From NCBI RefSeq assembly GCF_042731755.1, contig NZ_JBHWLR010000002.1:1-64000 (forward strand): DNA of 64,000 bases, read 5' to 3'. Origin of the DNA: Promicromonospora sp042731755 (GTDB lineage Bacteria; Actinomycetota; Actinomycetes; Actinomycetales; Cellulomonadaceae). Positions 8,139-15,399 of the stretch are shown one piece after another (positions within the stretch are counted from its first letter, which is position 1; every line of letters starts with the position of its first letter). A program made the position numbers and the translations under genes. The notes below the pieces were generated by a model. That model was not told the origin of the DNA. It made no database searches and saw only the letters and a list, made by a program, of their open reading frames with translations.

Positions 8139-9191
8139 CTGGCCTTCGGTCGCAGCGACCCGACGTCGCATGCTCGCGGGCCGGAGCCAGGTCGCCGTGC
8201 GCCACAGCCACTCGACGGGCCCGTAGACGAAGTGCCGGAGCCAGAGCCTGCTGAGCAGGGACTGCACCACGATCAGCACCAGGGCCAGGACCACCACGGG
8301 CGCCGCGCTGGTCATGTGGCCGAAGTCCACGACCAGCGCGGTCAGCGCCACCACGATCGCGGCGCCCACGTAGTTGGTCAGCGCCATCCGGCCCAGCGGC
8401 TCGAAGAACGCGGCGATGGCCCGGCGCGCCGGGGTGCGCCAGAGCAGCGCCAGGCCGGTGGTGTACAGCACGGCCATGACCAGCCCGGCCACGGAGCCCG
8501 CCGTCGAGAAGCGGGGGTCGCCGCCGGGCGTGCTGAGCTGCCAGTACAGTGCCGGTCCGGTCAGCACGGCGGCCGCGGCGAACACGATCGCGACCGCCCG
8601 GCCCGAGGACTCCAGGGCCTTGGGCAGGCCGTAGGCGGCTGCGCCCGCGCCGAGCAGGATGACTCCCGGGACGGAGGCCAGCCCGCCGCCGAACATCACG
8701 TAGGCCACGGCCGTGAGCGCCGCGCCGCCGGCCAGGGTGACCCAGCGCGGGGCGAACGCCACGACGGGCAGCACCACCAGTCCGACGACGCCGTACTCGA
8801 TCAGCACGTTGCCGGGGTAGGCGATCATCAGCAGCCCGCCGATGACCGACAGCGCCAGGAGCCGGCGCACCAGCACGAGCACCGGCCGCTCGGCGCGGGC
8901 CCGGGCGCCGTCGAGCACGATCCACAGGCTGATGCCGAACAGGAACATGAAGATGGGCACGAACCGGGTCTGCACCGTGAGGTAGAGCGCGTCGAGCACC
9001 GGGTCCTGGATCGGGGCGCCGCCCTCCATCACGCGGGCCATGCCGAGCCGGGTGATGTCCACGGCGTTGACCAGCAGGATCCCGAGCACGGCGAAGCCGC
9101 GCAGCGAGTCGATGAACCGCCAGCGGGGGCGGGCGGTGCCGGTCGGGGTCGGGGCCGCGAGGGCCGTGTCGGGTGCGCTCATGACGGCCAT
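8136..9191 (-). CDS. DUF418-family membrane protein
   Basis: A 351-aa integral membrane protein. It opens with WRFIDSLRGFAVLGILLVN, the DSLRG motif shared by DUF418 and acyltransferase-3-like proteins, and has about nine to ten hydrophobic helices. The C-terminal part, with YGPVEWLWRTATW, matches the DUF418 end motif (GPxEWLWR). The exact activity of the family is unknown, although some members lie near transport and acylation genes. The start could also be the Met at codon 4 (9182). It is the first gene of a three-gene minus-strand cluster with the TetR and SGNH genes. Confidence 0.88.
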   Translation of the reverse strand: MAVMSAPDTALAAPTPTGTARPRWRFIDSLRGFAVLGILLVNAVDITRLGMARVMEGGAPIQDPVLDALYLTVQTRFVPIFMFLFGISLWIVLDGARARAERPVLVLVRRLLALSVIGGLLMIAYPGNVLIEYGVVGLVVLPVVAFAPRWVTLAGGAALTAVAYVMFGGGLASVPGVILLGAGAAAYGLPKALESSGRAVAIVFAAAAVLTGPALYWQLSTPGGDPRFSTAGSVAGLVMAVLYTTGLALLWRTPARRAIAAFFEPLGRMALTNYVGAAIVVALTALVVDFGHMTSAAPVVVLALVLIVVQSLLSRLWLRHFVYGPVEWLWRTATWLRPASMRRRVAATEGQ

Positions 9192-9222
9192 CCAAACAAG
9201 TGGAGGGTGGCGGCGTCGTCCG

Positions 9223-9258
9223 ACCCCGAGACGATCTTCTGCGTGGGGGACTCGGGGT
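9223..9258 (-). terminator. Possible stem-loop downstream of the kinase-like gene
   Basis: ACCCCGAG (9223-9230) pairs perfectly with CTCGGGGT (9251-9258) around a 20-nt loop, 63 bp beyond the stop of the phosphotransferase-like gene. No T-tract follows. It may end the island operon, or be part of the promoter of the DUF418 gene. Confidence 0.3.
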
Positions 9259-9320
9259 GAACCCTGGGTGCCGGCGGCGCTCTGACCAGGGTGCTCGGTC
9301 GGTCTTCCGGTTTGGTCACC

Positions 9321-10220
9321 TCACGGGAGCCGGTGCCTGGCCCACAGCTGTGCGCCTCGGAGGGGTGCGTCGCGGTGTGGGCTGGGGGACTCGATCGCGA
9401 AGCGGCGCCACTGCCCGTAGGTGGTCGTCGCGAAGACCGTTACGGCGTCGTCTGTGGCCGTGGGGTGCTGCATGCCCCAGGTGCCGGACACGAGGCGTTC
9501 CGCATCCTCGGGCTGGTGTCCGGCAGCGATGAGCCGGACCGTGAGCAAGGCCGCGTCGACCCAGACGGGGCCGGTCCGGGACCAGGCCCAGTCGATGATG
9601 TTGACCTGGTCGTCGTCCACGAGGAGGTTGAGCTCGTGGATGTCGGCGTGGACCAGGCTGTCCCCGACCAGTGCAGCCGGGACGTCGGCGTCATTTTGGA
9701 TCAGCTGGTCGAGGTGCTGCTTCTCCCAGGGGTCGAGGGCGTCGGCATGGTTGTCCGCGAGCCACTGCCACCCGGCAAGGCGCGCGTACCGCTTGGGCAG
9801 CGGCGCCACGCCAACGGCAGGGCTGGGAGTTAGCCGCCGTGCGAGTTGGGAGAGAGCATCGACGACCGCCTGGACGTCGGGTGATCCGGGGGTGAGGTCG
9901 GCGTGCTCGCCGGGCACGGTCTCGTACCCGGCGAGCAGCCATCCCTCGGTGCGCACGACCCACAGCAGGCGAGGCGCCTCACGCACCGCGTCGCGCAGGT
10001 GGGCGTTGGCCTGGATCTCGTGCTCGTGCACCGTCACCAGCCGCTCATAGTCGGGGACACCCTTGACGAACACCGACCCGTTGGCCGTGTGCAGGAACGC
10101 GGCGAAGGTGGAGTTACGCCCCGCCGACGGCGCCTCGGCACGCAGCACCGTCCCGATCTCCGCCTCGACGGCATGCCGCAGCGCGGCGGGCAGTTCCTCC
10201 CATGAACGGCGGTGCATCAT
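9321..10220 (-). CDS. APH-like phosphotransferase (aminoglycoside/choline kinase fold)
   Basis: A 299-aa protein. From the ATG at 10220 it shows a nucleotide-binding Lys in VFVKGVP (Lys53), the catalytic loop HADIHELNLLVDD (His191, Asp193, Asn198) and the metal-binding Asp in IIDWAW (Asp210). These are the hallmarks of the APH/choline kinase fold, so the enzyme looks active. The substrate is unknown, and these kinases also phosphorylate sugars, amino acids and peptides. An RBS GGGAG precedes tandem ATGs at 10220 and 10217; the second gives better spacing. It is last in the island operon, 32 bp after the GRDP-like gene. Drug resistance is possible but not indicated by context. Confidence 0.8.
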   Translation of the reverse strand: MMHRRSWEELPAALRHAVEAEIGTVLRAEAPSAGRNSTFAAFLHTANGSVFVKGVPDYERLVTVHEHEIQANAHLRDAVREAPRLLWVVRTEGWLLAGYETVPGEHADLTPGSPDVQAVVDALSQLARRLTPSPAVGVAPLPKRYARLAGWQWLADNHADALDPWEKQHLDQLIQNDADVPAALVGDSLVHADIHELNLLVDDDQVNIIDWAWSRTGPVWVDAALLTVRLIAAGHQPEDAERLVSGTWGMQHPTATDDAVTVFATTTYGQWRRFAIESPSPHRDAPLRGAQLWARHRLP

Positions 10221-10252
10221 CTCTCCCTGTCGTTCTGTCCCTGCGTGGTCGG

Positions 10253-10714
10253 TCAGGGTGCGGTAGAGCTGGTGCAGCCCTGGTGGCACTGGGAACAGGC
10301 GACCGAGTGCGCCGTGGTCCACAGGTCGGTGTCGACGTAGAACCCGGCGGTGGCGATGGCGTCCACGGTGTACTGGAGGCTCTCGTGGGCGCCCTCGCCG
10401 TATGCGGACGGGTCCTGGGGGTCGGTGGGCACGTGGTGCAGGAACCGGCCCGCGATCTGGTCGCAGAACGCAGCGTAGTCAACGGTGTGCAGGATGAACT
10501 CGTGCCACCCCGGGTCGACCTCGTCCGACGGTGAGAGGGGCCGGCCCTGGTGTGTGGCGGTGGTGCCCAGGAACGCGAGTGCCTGGTCCACGATCCGTGC
10601 CGCCATGCCCAGGTCGTGGTCGTGCTCGGTGGACACGCGCTCGGTGAGCTTCTGGAACAAGCCCGGGTCGACGAGCGACCTGCCTTCGCGCAGGTCGTGT
10701 GTGGTGGTGGTCAT
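10253..10714 (-). CDS. GRDP-like domain protein with Cys/His-rich C-terminal tail
   Basis: A 153-aa protein. The central part (DPGWHEFILHTVDYAAFC, then GRFLHHVP) matches the conserved WH...T..Y..FC...G.F.HH.P core of the GRDP-like (glycine-rich domain protein-like) family: Trp70-His71, Cys84 and His93-His94. The C-terminus ends in a conspicuous CSQCHQGC motif (Cys140, Cys143, His144, Cys147) followed by a Thr/Ser tail. The family's biochemical role is unknown to me. The tail could bind metal or be a substrate for modification by the kinase encoded next to it (speculative). A very strong RBS (GAGGAGGAAA) precedes ATG 10714, implying high expression. Confidence 0.7.
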   Translation of the reverse strand: MTTTTHDLREGRSLVDPGLFQKLTERVSTEHDHDLGMAARIVDQALAFLGTTATHQGRPLSPSDEVDPGWHEFILHTVDYAAFCDQIAGRFLHHVPTDPQDPSAYGEGAHESLQYTVDAIATAGFYVDTDLWTTAHSVACSQCHQGCTSSTAP

Positions 10715-10837
10715 GGGTTTCCTCCTCGTTGTGCGGGGTTGGTACCTGCACGTGCACCCGCCCAGGGGCGGGCCTGCGGCCGGGCAGTGGTCAGGGGGTC
10801 CGGGGGCTGCCCAGCCGCAAGATCATGGGACGGCCGG

Positions 10838-11959
10838 CTACGGGCCGCTCAGGGGTAGTTCGAACCCGGCCGGTCCGTCGCCGGTGACGCTGCGCCACTG
10901 CGCCCGGCGGCGGCCCTCGTCCCCGCGCGGGTAGGGCATTCCGGCGTCCAGGGCGGCGGTCTCGATCGCCCGCATCGTGACCCCGACCCCGGACGGGATG
11001 GGGGCATGGCGGACCCAGTGGCCGTCCTGAAGTGCCCAGGTTTCGCATCGGGCTAGGTCCGGTCCGCTGCCGTGCCACACCCGCAGCACCACGGGTCCCG
11101 GGGCGGTGCGCTCGGCGGTAGCGATCTGTGCGGCCAACCGTGACAGCGTGCTGTCCACGGGCGGGACGAGCGAGGCCAGCACGGGCAGGACCCCGGCTTC
11201 CTCGATGCCCTCGGTGGTCTCGTTTGCGGCGCTGCGCACGATCGCGGGCGCCTGGCCCATCGCGACCGAGCGTGCGGCCCAGGCCAGCATGTCCAGGTCG
11301 TTGACGCCGTCCCCGACCGCGACCGTGCGGCCGGCGGGGATACCGAGGTGGGCGCGGACGGCGTCGAGGGCGGCGGCCTTGTTTACGCCGGATGCGGTGA
11401 CGTCGAGCCAGTCCGGACCCTGCGGAGCGACTGTGACCCCACAGGCGCGCAGGGCGTCGGTGTACCGGCGAACGCCCGGCGCGGCGAGTGCGACCCGGGT
11501 CGCCGGTTCAGCCATCAGGTCGGCCAGCAGGACGGTCTTCTGCTGACCGTTGAGTTCACCGGGCTCGAAGACGCCGCTGGTGCGCCACCCCCACCCGACC
11601 TCTTCCACCGCGACCCGCACGGCCGGGGCAAGGTCCAGCGTGCGACGGATGACAGGTGCGGGGTCGAACCTGCGCGCTTCGACCACGGCATACCCGGACG
11701 GCGCGGCCCAGTCGAGACGCATGGTCAGGGCGCCGTTGGAGCACACCGCCCAGCCGTGCGTCAGGCCCAGCCTCGACGCGACCGGCAGCAGCCCTGTCAA
11801 CGACCGGCCAGAAGCCAGCACCACCTCATGACCCGCGGCGCGGACCAGGTCCAGGGCCTCGACCGTGCCCGTTGGTATCCGCTGCTCGCCGTCCAGGAGG
11901 GTTCCGTCAATGTCGAGAGCGACCAGGGCACGCGTGCAGGTTGTCGTTCGCGCGTTCAT
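10838..11959 (-). CDS. HAD-superfamily (Cof-type, IIB) phosphatase with C-terminal extension
   Basis: A 373-aa protein. Motif I ALDIDGTLLDG (Asp16, Asp18), motif II LASGRS, the motif III Lys in VNKAAAL and motif IV GDGVNDLDML are intact, with a large type IIB cap between them. A Cof-type phosphatase is therefore expected to dephosphorylate a sugar phosphate or similar small molecule. After about residue 260 there is a ~110-residue extension (LRVWHGSGPDLARCETWAL onward) not usual in Cof proteins. The gene overlaps the upstream 122-aa gene by 4 nt and precedes the GRDP-like gene by 123 bp. Confidence 0.85.
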   Translation of the reverse strand: MNARTTTCTRALVALDIDGTLLDGEQRIPTGTVEALDLVRAAGHEVVLASGRSLTGLLPVASRLGLTHGWAVCSNGALTMRLDWAAPSGYAVVEARRFDPAPVIRRTLDLAPAVRVAVEEVGWGWRTSGVFEPGELNGQQKTVLLADLMAEPATRVALAAPGVRRYTDALRACGVTVAPQGPDWLDVTASGVNKAAALDAVRAHLGIPAGRTVAVGDGVNDLDMLAWAARSVAMGQAPAIVRSAANETTEGIEEAGVLPVLASLVPPVDSTLSRLAAQIATAERTAPGPVVLRVWHGSGPDLARCETWALQDGHWVRHAPIPSGVGVTMRAIETAALDAGMPYPRGDEGRRRAQWRSVTGDGPAGFELPLSGP

Positions 11960-12324
11960 CGGGTCACCACCTGACGCAGCGCGGACCGGACCTGGACTTC
12001 CAGACCGTCCACGACACCCGTCCAGAGCGTGTGCCCCGGAGTAAACATGCGGTGGTCGAGTGGCATATCGCAGCCCAGGGCGCGTGCGAGCCGTTCCCCA
12101 TCGCGCAGATCGGTCGGCTGGAGGCAGATCCGGCCACGCGTGAACGTGACGATCTCGATGTTGTCAGAGCCCACGCTCCGCACGGCCTCGGTCGCGACAC
12201 GCATTGCGAACGCGAGCCGATCAGCATCTTCTTCGTTGCGGTATTGGCTGTGACTTGCCGTGGCTTCGTTCGTGGCCACGCCTGCTCTGACGTGGCCGAT
12301 ATCTGTCGGGCGGCTCGTAGTCAT
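11956..12324 (-). CDS. Hypothetical protein, 122 aa, first gene of the island operon
   Basis: I do not recognise a family. From ATG 12324 (RBS AAGGAA 8 nt upstream) the protein is 122 aa, soluble and mixed alpha/beta, with a helix around DADRLAFAMRVATEAVRSVG, strands NIEIVTFTRGRICLQP, and a final segment TLWTGVVDGLEVQVRSALRQ. There are no Cys pairs and no membrane segment. It is translationally coupled to the HAD phosphatase by an ATGA overlap, which suggests a joint function. The base composition is clearly less GC-rich than flanking genes outside the island. Confidence 0.65.
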   Translation of the reverse strand: MTTSRPTDIGHVRAGVATNEATASHSQYRNEEDADRLAFAMRVATEAVRSVGSDNIEIVTFTRGRICLQPTDLRDGERLARALGCDMPLDHRMFTPGHTLWTGVVDGLEVQVRSALRQVVTR

Positions 12325-12462
12325 CACGGCGATTCCTTGGGGTCGGTGGTGAGAGTTCGACCACCGTCGCACCGGGCTGGTGCCGCACACACCTGGTCAG
12401 CAGGCCGAGGATCAACGGATCCGTGGGTGTGTTGACCTGTAGCAATGGCATCAAGGCCGGAG

Positions 12463-12484
12463 ATTGCCCAATGCGATGGGCAAT
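12463..12484. promoter_or_regulatory. 22-bp palindrome in the divergent island promoter
   Basis: Arms ATTGCCCA (12463-12470) and TGGGCAAT (12477-12484) are perfect inverted repeats around a 6-bp spacer, and a third half-site TTGGGC follows at 12484-12489. It lies between the minus-strand operon and the XRE-type regulator, 11 bp before the regulator's ATG. This is the classic place and size for an autoregulatory XRE operator. Confidence 0.55.
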
Positions 12485-12494
12485 TGGGCGCAGG

Positions 12495-13688
12495 ATGGCT
12501 AGGGTTTCCGGGGTGGAAGGTTCATCCGTCGCGGAATCACCGTCTGGGCCACGCCCTCGCACCAACCAACGCCAGGGGATCACGCCGCAGGCTCGCGGGC
12601 GTGAGCTCGCCGCCCAAGGGAAGCAGTTATGGACCGAGTTGAGGTCCGTGAAAGACGCTGCTGTCGAGCTGATGGCCAGGTTCCCGGATGTGCCGAGTTT
12701 GCAGGCGTACCGGTACGCCGCCGGCTTGTCACAGGACCAGGCCGCGAGCCGCTACAACGACGTCACAGGACATCAAACAAGCCTGGGTGGCACGACCATC
12801 AACGCCTGGGAAACCTGGGCACGAGGTCGAGGGCAAGGCTCGCCGCCTTCGATGTCGAGCCTGCTCATCCTGTGTGCGGCATATGGACGAGGCCCGTTAG
12901 GAGTGGCCGAAGAGAAGATCGGTCCCACGGCGCTGATCGCTGAGGCTTACGAACGATTGACGGCCGAGGATCAGTTAGCGCTCAAGCAATTCGACGTGGA
13001 CACGCAGGCGGCCGCGGTCGACGCGTCAACGGCAGTGGCGGCAGCCCCACAGGACGGCGTTCAGCAATCCGGCCAACGACGCGGCCAGATCGGTCAGGAG
13101 TTCATGTTGACCGTTCCGACCGTCGAGTACGGCAATCCTGAGATTCAGGTGTTCAGTCTCCCGAACCCGCAGCCAGGACGATTGCTCGACCTGACGTGGG
13201 AGACGTTCGGTCTTGGTGTTGCGAGCCTGTCGCAGCAGATCAAGAACCTCGGCAAGCGCCTGGACGCTGACATCTGCTTCGGGATCAACGAGGCCGGGCT
13301 GGTGATGGCGACCTTCCTCGCTTCAGACCGGTTTGGCCGGTGCCCCATCGGGTACCTGCGGTGCAACAAGGTGAGCGACGGTGTGGTGCTCGATGATGCG
13401 TCGTTCTTCCCCGACGTCCGGGACGCGCCGACCATCGTGATCTGCGATTTCGAGGTCAAGCATGCTGACGTGATCGGGTACATCGCACGGCAGGTGCGCG
13501 CGAGGTATCCCGGGGCCGAGCTGTATTTCGCCGTGTTCGGGGCGATGACCAAGGACCGAGAGCTGGCCGTCGACAGCTTCGATGACCTAACGGGTGCCAA
13601 GATCATGCGCGCTGCGGACTTCGAGGCAGTGTTCATTGCTGCGACCATGAGCCCGCCGGGCATCGAGCCCCCACTTGAGTTGCGCTAG
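12495..13688 (+). CDS. XRE-like HTH regulator fused to a PRTase-fold domain
   Basis: A 397-aa protein from ATG 12495. Longer in-frame starts (12423 GTG, 12471 ATG) would place the palindrome inside the gene. Residues 66-135 look like an XRE helix-turn-helix (AYRYAAGLSQDQAASRY, then a W-E-containing recognition region and PSMSSLLILCAAYG). Residues about 235-380 resemble a type I phosphoribosyltransferase: DADICFGINEAGLVMA, then GYLRCNK, then IVICDFEVKHADVIG in place of the PRPP loop. The canonical VxxVDDxxxTGxT is lost, so it probably senses a ligand rather than catalyses. It starts divergently from the HAD-GRDP-kinase operon and precedes the IMPase-like gene by 19 bp. Confidence 0.7.
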   Translation: MARVSGVEGSSVAESPSGPRPRTNQRQGITPQARGRELAAQGKQLWTELRSVKDAAVELMARFPDVPSLQAYRYAAGLSQDQAASRYNDVTGHQTSLGGTTINAWETWARGRGQGSPPSMSSLLILCAAYGRGPLGVAEEKIGPTALIAEAYERLTAEDQLALKQFDVDTQAAAVDASTAVAAAPQDGVQQSGQRRGQIGQEFMLTVPTVEYGNPEIQVFSLPNPQPGRLLDLTWETFGLGVASLSQQIKNLGKRLDADICFGINEAGLVMATFLASDRFGRCPIGYLRCNKVSDGVVLDDASFFPDVRDAPTIVICDFEVKHADVIGYIARQVRARYPGAELYFAVFGAMTKDRELAVDSFDDLTGAKIMRAADFEAVFIAATMSPPGIEPPLELR

Positions 13689-13707
13689 CGGACTGGAGAC
13701 GCCCTGC

Positions 13708-14637
13708 ATGAGCAGCGAGACACCTGCACCGGAACTGGCTGAGACCATCGCCGAACTCGTCAAAGCCACGATGGGCGACATCCGCGCCCGGCTCGTTCAG
13801 GCCGCCCTCACCGGGCACCGTGCCGAGAACGAGAATCTGCGGCACGAGGACAACTTCCTGTCCGACTACGACCTGTGGATGCACCGGCGATACAAGGAGC
13901 TGCTGTCCGAGGTGCTGCCGTCATTCATCTATGCCTCGGAGGAAGACGACCCGCAGGTCATCGGCGACGATCCCGATCCCGACCTGTGCGTACTGGTCGA
14001 CCCTCTGGACACCAGCGAGCTAGCGGTACGCGCACTCCATGGGTACACGCACCTGATGGTCTACTCACGATCATTGAGGCGACCCGTCATCGCGATCGTC
14101 GGCGACATCTTCCACCACGTACAGCTCTACCTCGCGTTCCACGACCATGACGGTTCGGACCGAGCGTTCGTGATCACCGCGGACGGGGACCGGCACGCAC
14201 TCGATTCCCCGTCGAACGCTCACCTCTCGCAGGCATTGGTGACCAACTACCTGATGCGGCCCGCCGAACGCTTCCGCGTCCTGGCGCAGCAGGAACAGTT
14301 CCTCGACGCACTGAGCGCACCGGGCGAGAACGGGAAGGCGCGAGGACGGATCGGTGTCGACTTCGGCTCCATCAGCCTGTGCCACGTCGCGGCCGGCTTC
14401 ACGGACGCGACCATGGAGATCGCCAAGGGCTTCGCCGTGTGGGACCTCTCGCCCGGGCACTACATCCTGCACGCCGCAGGCGGCGTCACCATCGACCTCG
14501 ACGGCAACCCCATCGACCTCGACTACGGACTCAACACCCTGCCCGAGATCAACACGACCATGGGCTCCCGGCGAAAGTTCATCGCAGCAGGCAACCCGGC
14601 ACTCGCCGAAGAGATCCGAGGCACCATCCAGGTCTAG
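13708..14637 (+). CDS. Inositol monophosphatase-like protein
   Basis: A 309-aa protein of the IMPase/FBPase metal-dependent phosphatase superfamily. Recognisable features are ASEEDD (Glu78/Glu79, motif A), LVDPLDTSELA (Asp98 and Asp101, motif B) and WDLSPGHYILHAAGG near residue 245 (motif C, usually WDxAAG). Motif B lacks the usual Gly-Thr after the second Asp (DPLDGT), and motif C has SPGH, so activity or specificity may be altered. The length fits the family (260-320). RBS GGAG lies 9 nt before ATG 13708. It is probably co-transcribed with the XRE-PRTase regulator and convergent with the macrodomain gene. Confidence 0.75.
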   Translation: MSSETPAPELAETIAELVKATMGDIRARLVQAALTGHRAENENLRHEDNFLSDYDLWMHRRYKELLSEVLPSFIYASEEDDPQVIGDDPDPDLCVLVDPLDTSELAVRALHGYTHLMVYSRSLRRPVIAIVGDIFHHVQLYLAFHDHDGSDRAFVITADGDRHALDSPSNAHLSQALVTNYLMRPAERFRVLAQQEQFLDALSAPGENGKARGRIGVDFGSISLCHVAAGFTDATMEIAKGFAVWDLSPGHYILHAAGGVTIDLDGNPIDLDYGLNTLPEINTTMGSRRKFIAAGNPALAEEIRGTIQV

Positions 14638-14688
14638 CTGTGATGTCCAGGGAGGTTGTTCCTGGATTCGTGCGACACGCGAGCGGCT

Positions 14689-15174
14689 TCACGACGCCTC
14701 CGCCGGGCGTACCTCCGGGACGTAGAGGCGCACCTCGACGTCCGGCAGCCCGGCGAGGACCGCCTCGATCCGGGGACGGACCTCGGCCCAGTCCAGCCCA
14801 CCGTGACCCGCACCCAGCGGCGGGACCGCGATCGACCGGATGCCGAGCTCCCGGATCACGCGGACGAGATCGACCAGGCCATCGTCGATGTAGGAGAGCT
14901 GAGACCGCGCCCGCCAGTGCTTCTTCGTCGGGAAGTTCACGACGTACCTCGGACCGGTCGACGCACCCGTCGGCCAGACGTGCATCTGTCCGACGGCGAC
15001 CTCGCCGGCCTTGCACGCCAGGGCGTAGGCGTCGTACATCTCGGGGTAGGCGCGGCGGAACTGCAGGGCGATGCCCTTGCCCATGACGCCCACGGTGTTC
15101 ACGGCGTTCACCAGGGCGTCGACCTCCGCCTCGAGCAGGTCGCCGTGTACTTCGGTCATCGGTGTCTGCGTCAC
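14689..15174 (-). CDS. Macrodomain protein (DarG/TARG1-like ADP-ribose hydrolase fold)
   Basis: A 161-aa single-domain protein. VHGDLLEAEVDALVNAVNTVGVMGKGIALQFRRAYP is the ADP-ribose binding site of the DarG/TARG1 macrodomain branch, with NAVN and GVMGKGIA. KKHWR and VPPLGAGHGGLDW (GxGxGGL, the diphosphate loop) complete the pocket. Such proteins remove ADP-ribose from DNA, nucleotides or protein Glu. DarG is normally fused to a C-terminal domain and paired with the toxin DarT; no DarT is visible here. Met6 (15159) is an alternative start. It is convergent with the IMPase-like gene, 51 bp away. Confidence 0.87.
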   Translation of the reverse strand: MTQTPMTEVHGDLLEAEVDALVNAVNTVGVMGKGIALQFRRAYPEMYDAYALACKAGEVAVGQMHVWPTGASTGPRYVVNFPTKKHWRARSQLSYIDDGLVDLVRVIRELGIRSIAVPPLGAGHGGLDWAEVRPRIEAVLAGLPDVEVRLYVPEVRPAEAS

Positions 15175-15399
15175 GCCCCAGGAGTACCACCCGTATCTGA
15201 CACGGACGTCGGCTCCGGTGATCGGGCGCCGCGTTGTCGTCGCTCGGCCCGACGTCGAAAAGATCCATGCGTTCGACGAGAACCGACCCGCCCCGACTAG
15301 TAACCTCTAAGACCTCGCCTCGTCCGGACACCCGCCACCTCGTTGCCCGAACCGTCGCGGGCAGCGAGCGGCTCTGTCCCTCGACCGAAAGCAGGCCGC

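Noticed and set aside
9321..10220. Calling the APH-like kinase an aminoglycoside resistance gene
   Set aside because: The fold is shared with many small-molecule kinases and the neighbours are not resistance genes.
10853..10872. GTTCGAACC-like T-arm motif suggesting a tRNA
   Set aside because: It lies inside the HAD gene's last codons, no acceptor or anticodon stem can be folded around it, and the coding reading explains it.
15175..15399. Possible yybP-ykoY manganese riboswitch before TerC
   Set aside because: TerC/Alx genes often have one, but I cannot find the conserved paired loops in this 225-bp stretch; a covariance search would be needed.
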